DNA from: Halobaculum marinum
GTDB lineage: Archaea > Halobacteriota > Halobacteria > Halobacteriales > Haloferacaceae
Length of the DNA: 64,000 nucleotides
NCBI RefSeq assembly: GCF_029338555.1
Contig: NZ_CP119989.1
Span: 1,364,001 to 1,428,000 of the forward strand
Direction: 5' to 3'
Shown here in pieces: positions 60,653-64,000 of this stretch. Numbering within the stretch: the first letter of the stretch is position 1; each line of letters opens with the position of its first letter. The notes under the pieces were generated by a model, which saw only the letters and a program-made list of their open reading frames with translations, was not told the DNA's origin and searched no databases. The position numbers and the translations under genes are program-made.

Positions 60653-60836
60653 GCCAAGAGAACGTCGTGTGAGCGCATAAGCAGGCGCTCGGATCTGGTT
60701 CGGCAGCGACGCTGTGCCCGACTTGTCCACGACGTCGACGCGAGCAGTCGTCGCTCACGGTGTCGTGTCGTCCGCCTCGGAATCGACGGCCGACCCAAGG
60801 GGACTGGAACCGAATCAGCGTCCGCCGTTCGGAATC

Positions 60837-60855
60837 CCCACCGTGACGGGGTGGG
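60837..60855. repeat. Hairpin downstream of the CPBP protease gene
   Basis: CCCACC at 60837-60842 and GGTGGG at 60850-60855 form a 6-bp stem with a 7-base loop. It lies 49 bp beyond the stop of the CPBP gene (which ends at 60904, minus strand) and upstream of nothing on that strand until the luciferase-like gene. No T-run follows, so a terminator call is not supported. The 60653-60903 spacer holds nothing else I can name, apart from the luciferase-like gene's promoter. Confidence 0.35.
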
Positions 60856-60903
60856 AACAGTCGGTCGCCACCCGTACTGAAGAAGCGATGGGTCGCGATG
60901 GCG

Positions 60904-61827
60904 TCACTCGCGTTCGATATTCCGCTCTGGCCCATCGAGACCGACCATCTCTCGACCGGGAGGATCCCGGGGCGAGAGCGTCGCAGCGCCGTACACCGCC
61001 ACGATGAGCACCGCGAGGACGACCAGCGGGACGGCGCCGGTCACTTCCGCGAGGAGATTCAACCACTGATCGGGAACTCCTCCCGGCGCCAGCGCTTCCG
61101 TGTCGGCGGGGTGGAAGATGCCCATCGCGTTGACGCCGGCGTGGAACACGGCGACTGCGAGGACACTGCCGCCCGTACTGTTGTACATCCACGTCCAGAG
61201 AATCGATCCGGCCAGGATCGACACCACCCAGAGCAGTTGCTGCGAGAGCGGCCAGCCGCCGTGCGTCGTCGTGGCGTTCAGGAACAACGGGAGATGCCAG
61301 CCAGCCCAAGCGACGCCGACCACGAGGCTCGAAACGAGTGCGCTGTATCGGTCCTGAAGCAGCGGCAGCATGAATCCACGCCAGCCGAGGTCCTCTTGCC
61401 CGCCGCCCCAGATCGTGCCCCACGCTAACGCGAAGAAGTAGATGCCCACGAACGGGAACGAACCCAGGTCGACTGGGCCACCGAGGGCCACGAACAGGAG
61501 ACTCCCCGCGGCGAGGATGGCGAGGGGTAATCCGAGTGCGATCGCCCACCATCGGGCACCGATACGCCAGTGGAAGAACTGGCCGATCCACGTGCGGAGG
61601 TCGCCGCCGCTGGCATGGATGACGACCGCCGCCCCGATGGGCGGCCCGAACCCGCCGAACCCGATGAGGATCGACTGCGTCCACGACGGCCCCATCCCAC
61701 TCGCAGCAACGATCGCCTGGATCGTCCACGTGAACGCGTACGTGATCGCGAGGAACGACGCCAGACGGTGACGGTCGATCCACGAACGAACGGCGGGCTG
61801 TCGAGTGTGTCGAGCGGATTCAGCCAT
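60904..61827 (-). CDS. CPBP family intramembrane glutamic protease
   Basis: 307-aa membrane protein with about eight helices. The three CPBP/Abi catalytic blocks are visible: 'GGQEDLGWRGFMLP' (acidic pair E-D with the downstream Arg, near residue 140), 'GWHLPLFLN' (His) and 'VFHAGVNAMG' (His). Such proteases act in prenyl-CAAX processing, bacteriocin immunity or signalling; the target here is unknown. The first acidic motif reads QED rather than the more usual EE. Start ATG 61827. Next gene upstream is the zinc-ribbon regulator. Confidence 0.87.
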   Translation of the reverse strand: MAESARHTRQPAVRSWIDRHRLASFLAITYAFTWTIQAIVAASGMGPSWTQSILIGFGGFGPPIGAAVVIHASGGDLRTWIGQFFHWRIGARWWAIALGLPLAILAAGSLLFVALGGPVDLGSFPFVGIYFFALAWGTIWGGGQEDLGWRGFMLPLLQDRYSALVSSLVVGVAWAGWHLPLFLNATTTHGGWPLSQQLLWVVSILAGSILWTWMYNSTGGSVLAVAVFHAGVNAMGIFHPADTEALAPGGVPDQWLNLLAEVTGAVPLVVLAVLIVAVYGAATLSPRDPPGREMVGLDGPERNIERE

Positions 61828-61982
61828 GCTCGCCCCGCTGAACGCTGCGTGTTCTCCTGCTCCGTTGTGACTGTCCCATCGTCCTCCGAATCGCGTTCAC
61901 GACGGGGGAAATACTTTGTTAATTTCTTTACATATCGTCAGTCGCGCTACTCAAAAGTTCTTGACCGGTACAGACGGCCCGG

Positions 61983-62861
61983 TTATTCGGTGGATCCCGA
62001 ACATGGATCGTCCGACACGTCGACGTGCAACTCGTCGTCGACCCGCACCCGAAGCGACTCGCCGTCGTGGACGATGGTGACCCGAAACTCGTACGGGTCC
62101 GTCTCGACGGCGTCGACCTCCCAGTTGTCGACGTACGACGGCAGATCCCACAGCGGGAGCGTCGACGCGTCGATACCCCATCGCCAGTAGAAGGAGATCA
62201 CCGCGGGATGGTGGAGCAATCGGACTTCGAGCGGGGCGAACAGGCGAAGTCGACACCGCTGACACGTCGCGGCGCAGATGTACGAGTTCGCTCGCTCGCT
62301 TTGTTCGATGCTGCGGTCCGTCGTCCCACCGCACGTGGAACAGGTCCCTTCGAGGGCGGTCGCGTACTCCTGGTGAACGCGGCGATTACACGAGTGGAGT
62401 GTCTCGATACTCGTTCGCCCCCGCGATTGGGCGGGGGGAAGATCGTACGTCACGATCCGGCCACTACACGACCGACACTCGACGACGAGAAACGGATCTC
62501 GGTATTCCGCGGACAGGACCGTCGCGTCACAGTACGGGCAGGTGCCTTCGATCGTGGTCGGTTCGAACGACGGTCGATCCGAATACGTCCCGGAGTGAAC
62601 GGCTCGAACGACCCGATCGCCGGCCTGAGTCAACGCGTACCCGTTCTCCACGTCGCGAACGAAGATTCCGGTGAGCGTATCCAAGTGGTACGATAGCTGG
62701 GAGGTACTGTCGACGTCGACGGCGTCGTATATCTCGGAGAAGGACAGTTCCCGATCACCCGCTTCCGTCGCTTCGGCGAGCACGTGGAGTATTTCGAGGC
62801 GCAGTTCGCTGCCGAGCGCACTGAACGCCTCCTCCGGCGTGACCCCGTTATCGCTGCTCAT
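61983..62861 (-). CDS. Winged-helix regulator with two zinc ribbons
   Basis: 292-aa protein. An ArsR-like winged helix is at residues 8-90 ('EEAFSALGSELRLEILHVLAEAT...FSEIYDAVDVDSTSQLSYHLDTLTGIFVRDVENGYALTQAG'), followed by 'CPYCDATVLSAEYRDPFLVVECRSCSGRIV' (first Cys4) and 'CSTCGGTT...CAATCQRCRLRLF' (second). The C-terminal part ends in a beta pattern ('VEVDAVE...YEFRVTIVHDG'). I recall this architecture from haloarchaeal regulators listed as DUF7347/DUF7351 types (not verified). It could regulate the neighbouring CPBP protease gene (155 bp downstream), by position only. Confidence 0.82.
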   Translation of the reverse strand: MSSDNGVTPEEAFSALGSELRLEILHVLAEATEAGDRELSFSEIYDAVDVDSTSQLSYHLDTLTGIFVRDVENGYALTQAGDRVVRAVHSGTYSDRPSFEPTTIEGTCPYCDATVLSAEYRDPFLVVECRSCSGRIVTYDLPPAQSRGRTSIETLHSCNRRVHQEYATALEGTCSTCGGTTDRSIEQSERANSYICAATCQRCRLRLFAPLEVRLLHHPAVISFYWRWGIDASTLPLWDLPSYVDNWEVDAVETDPYEFRVTIVHDGESLRVRVDDELHVDVSDDPCSGSTE

Positions 62862-63226
62862 TCATCTGGGTGCCCGGTCGTGGTGGGGTGCCCTAAGCGT
62901 TGATAGCACGTGGTGCGGGAATCGGTCGGCCAGTCGACATCTGTGGTGCCCTGTCTCCGACTCACTCGGTGCAGAGAACGACGAGTCCCGGAGCGGCCCT
63001 GGCGACCGATTCGAAGCCGCCGGAGTCAGTGACTGTACGGCCAGGAATCGGCGCCGCCTTCGGTTGGTGCCTCTATCTGGCTACAGAGGGAGTTCGCACC
63101 GCCGCCACGCCGCGCACTCCGTCGGCTACCTACTCTCCCGCTGGTTCACCGTGTTCAGGTCTCGAACCCACGGTACTGTCGTTGCGTATGTTTCCGCTGT
63201 TCCACGTATCTGAGGTGTGAGTGGGG
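62862..63226. other. Non-coding stretch between the regulator and the LysE-type gene
   Basis: About 365 bp. It contains a weak TATA-like 'gcttagg' (about 62893-62900) for the regulator on the minus strand. Open frames on the plus strand (for example 62900-63220) are Ser/Thr/Pro/Arg-rich without haloarchaeal character, so I call none. I see no repeats or RNA gene. Confidence 0.5.
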
Positions 63227-63811
63227 TTAGAGCGCACCCCAGAGAGCGAGCACCCCGAACCCGACGATGACGGCACCCGCCAGTTGGTTCACTCGACGCA
63301 TGAGTGAGCGAGTGAACCGTGAACGGAAGCGGCTCACACCGGCACTCAGGGCGAGCCACCAGAGCGCCGAGCCGAGGAAGACACCGCCAACTAACACGGC
63401 GGCGTCGGCGTAGTCTCCCGACACGCCGACTCCCAATCCCGTGAAGATGCCGACGAAGGCGATGATGGTTACCGGGTTCGTTACCGTCAGCAGGAACGTC
63501 GACCCGTAGTCTCTGGCGAGCCCCTGCACGTCCGAGGTGGCCACTGCTGTCTCCGCTGGCTCGGAACGGAACGACCGGACACCGAGATACAACAGGAGGA
63601 GTCCGCCTCCGATTCGAATTCCCGTCCGGTAGTCGAGCAGGAGCGACGACAGCACCGTGATCCCGAACCCGGCAATCGACCCGTACACGGCGTCCGCAGA
63701 CGCGGCTCCGAGTCCACTGACGAACCCCGAGCGTCGGCCCTTAGAGAGCGTTCGCTGGATACACAGAACTCCGATTGGGCCGACCGGGGCCGCAATCGAG
63801 AATCCCAGCAC
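63227..63811 (-). CDS. LysE family translocator, start uncertain
   Basis: About 194 aa of a six-helix LysE/RhtB exporter: 'LGFSIAAPVGPIGVLCIQRTLSKGRRSGFVSGLGAASADAVYG' is the family's N-terminal signature; 'FLLTVTNPVTIIAFVGIFTGLG' is the second conserved helix. LysE-type proteins export amino acids or other metabolites. The only in-frame start I can find is the GTG at 63811, which cuts the first helix short. In-frame codons before it read 'TTTTIGILIQGI', plausible helix sequence, but no ATG or GTG precedes them before a stop at about 63857. The gene may have lost its start codon or use a rare one. Confidence 0.75.
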   Translation of the reverse strand: MLGFSIAAPVGPIGVLCIQRTLSKGRRSGFVSGLGAASADAVYGSIAGFGITVLSSLLLDYRTGIRIGGGLLLLYLGVRSFRSEPAETAVATSDVQGLARDYGSTFLLTVTNPVTIIAFVGIFTGLGVGVSGDYADAAVLVGGVFLGSALWWLALSAGVSRFRSRFTRSLMRRVNQLAGAVIVGFGVLALWGAL

Positions 63812-63917
63812 GATACCCTGAATCAGGATGCCGATTGTCGTGGTCGTTAATACGCATCACCTCACGGCTACTCGGACGGAGCTCCCGTCTAAATACATTC
63901 CGTGGGCGCGGTATGTG

Positions 63918-64000
63918 CTACCGATTCTCTCGCTGCTCGACCTTGTTCAACTCGATGAGCAGCCGGAAGATGGCCTTCACGAGGTTCGAGTCCACCTCGA
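63918..64000 (-). CDS. C-terminal end of a gene leaving the window
   Basis: The last 26 codons ('EVDSNLVKAIFRLLIELNKVEQRENR', stop TAG at 63918-63920, read in two parts: EVDSNLVKAIFRL and LIELNKVEQRENR) form an amphipathic helix. This is only the end of a protein; I cannot assign it. It is transcribed toward lower coordinates and would converge with nothing nearby; the 106-bp gap to the LysE gene has a TATA-like 'gtattaa' at about 63850. Confidence 0.55.
   Translation of the reverse strand, partial: EVDSNLVKAIFRLLIELNKVEQRENR

Noticed and set aside
60837-60855. Hairpin as a transcription terminator
   Set aside because: No T-run follows on either strand; kept only as an inverted repeat.
62900-63220. 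106-codon plus-strand ORF between regulator and LysE gene
   Set aside because: Ser/Pro/Thr-rich with weak start; no promoter at the right place and no family resemblance.

Overview
The window is a high-GC stretch of a haloarchaeal (class Halobacteria) chromosome. Predicted proteins are rich in Asp, Glu and Ala. Most genes have a TATA-like element about 24-30 nt before the start codon and almost no leader, so they look leaderless. Marker genes are archaeal: GTP cyclohydrolase III, archaellin, archaeal TPI, MBF1, KorAB, HerA, HalOD1 and the bacterio-opsin-activator type HTH. The gene set would fit Haloferacales, but I cannot fix the genus from sequence alone. There is no rRNA, tRNA, CRISPR array or intact insertion sequence that I can recognise.

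Layout. 0.1-4.0 kb: metabolic and housekeeping genes (GTP cyclohydrolase III, NagD-type HAD phosphatase, OsmC, MBL hydrolase, Nudix). 4.1-14.1 kb: an alpha-glucan cluster with a tandem GH15 glucoamylase of 1518 aa, a GH13 amylase, a protein with four DSPYQ repeats, a GT4 synthase-like enzyme and MalQ; it can make, trim and rearrange storage or dietary glucan. 14.2-17.0 kb: a lone archaellin gene with its own promoter and terminator, an FAH-family enzyme, TPI, and MBF1 with a 21-serine linker. 17.1-20.4 kb: a compact accessory locus made of a 45-aa membrane peptide, a CHAT-protease protein and a degenerate P-loop protein. 20.5-30.4 kb: lipid headgroup transferase, adenylate kinase and HisC (translationally coupled), HflX, HerA-like ATPase, DehI, DinB, a DsrE-like protein and an Lrp regulator. 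30.5-33.3 kb: korAB.

33.3-42.5 kb is the most variable part. It has a 0.7-kb region without a convincing gene, a UvrD-type helicase abutting a membrane zinc-ribbon gene, a decayed copy of a DsbA-like lipoprotein gene, a large secreted PKD-repeat protein, a CAP-domain protein whose 5' part is AT-rich, and the intact DsbA-like lipoprotein gene.

42.5-53.5 kb returns to the core: aroC, a cytochrome P450, an iron-type alcohol dehydrogenase, aroA, two small regulators, an M24 peptidase, tyrA (prephenate dehydrogenase) and an Rsm22-type methyltransferase. aroA, aroC and tyrA together cover late steps from shikimate to tyrosine. 53.5-57.5 kb is an ABC exporter operon (ATPase, a permease fused to a PrsW-type intramembrane protease, a second permease). 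57.6-64 kb holds small haloarchaeal genes, beta-carbonic anhydrase, a DUF2891 protein, a luciferase-like domain protein, a CPBP protease, a two-zinc-ribbon regulator, a LysE-type exporter with a doubtful start, and the end of a gene that leaves the window.

The best candidates for an undescribed system are the peptide/CHAT/P-loop locus at 17.1-20.4 kb and the ABC permease-PrsW fusion operon.
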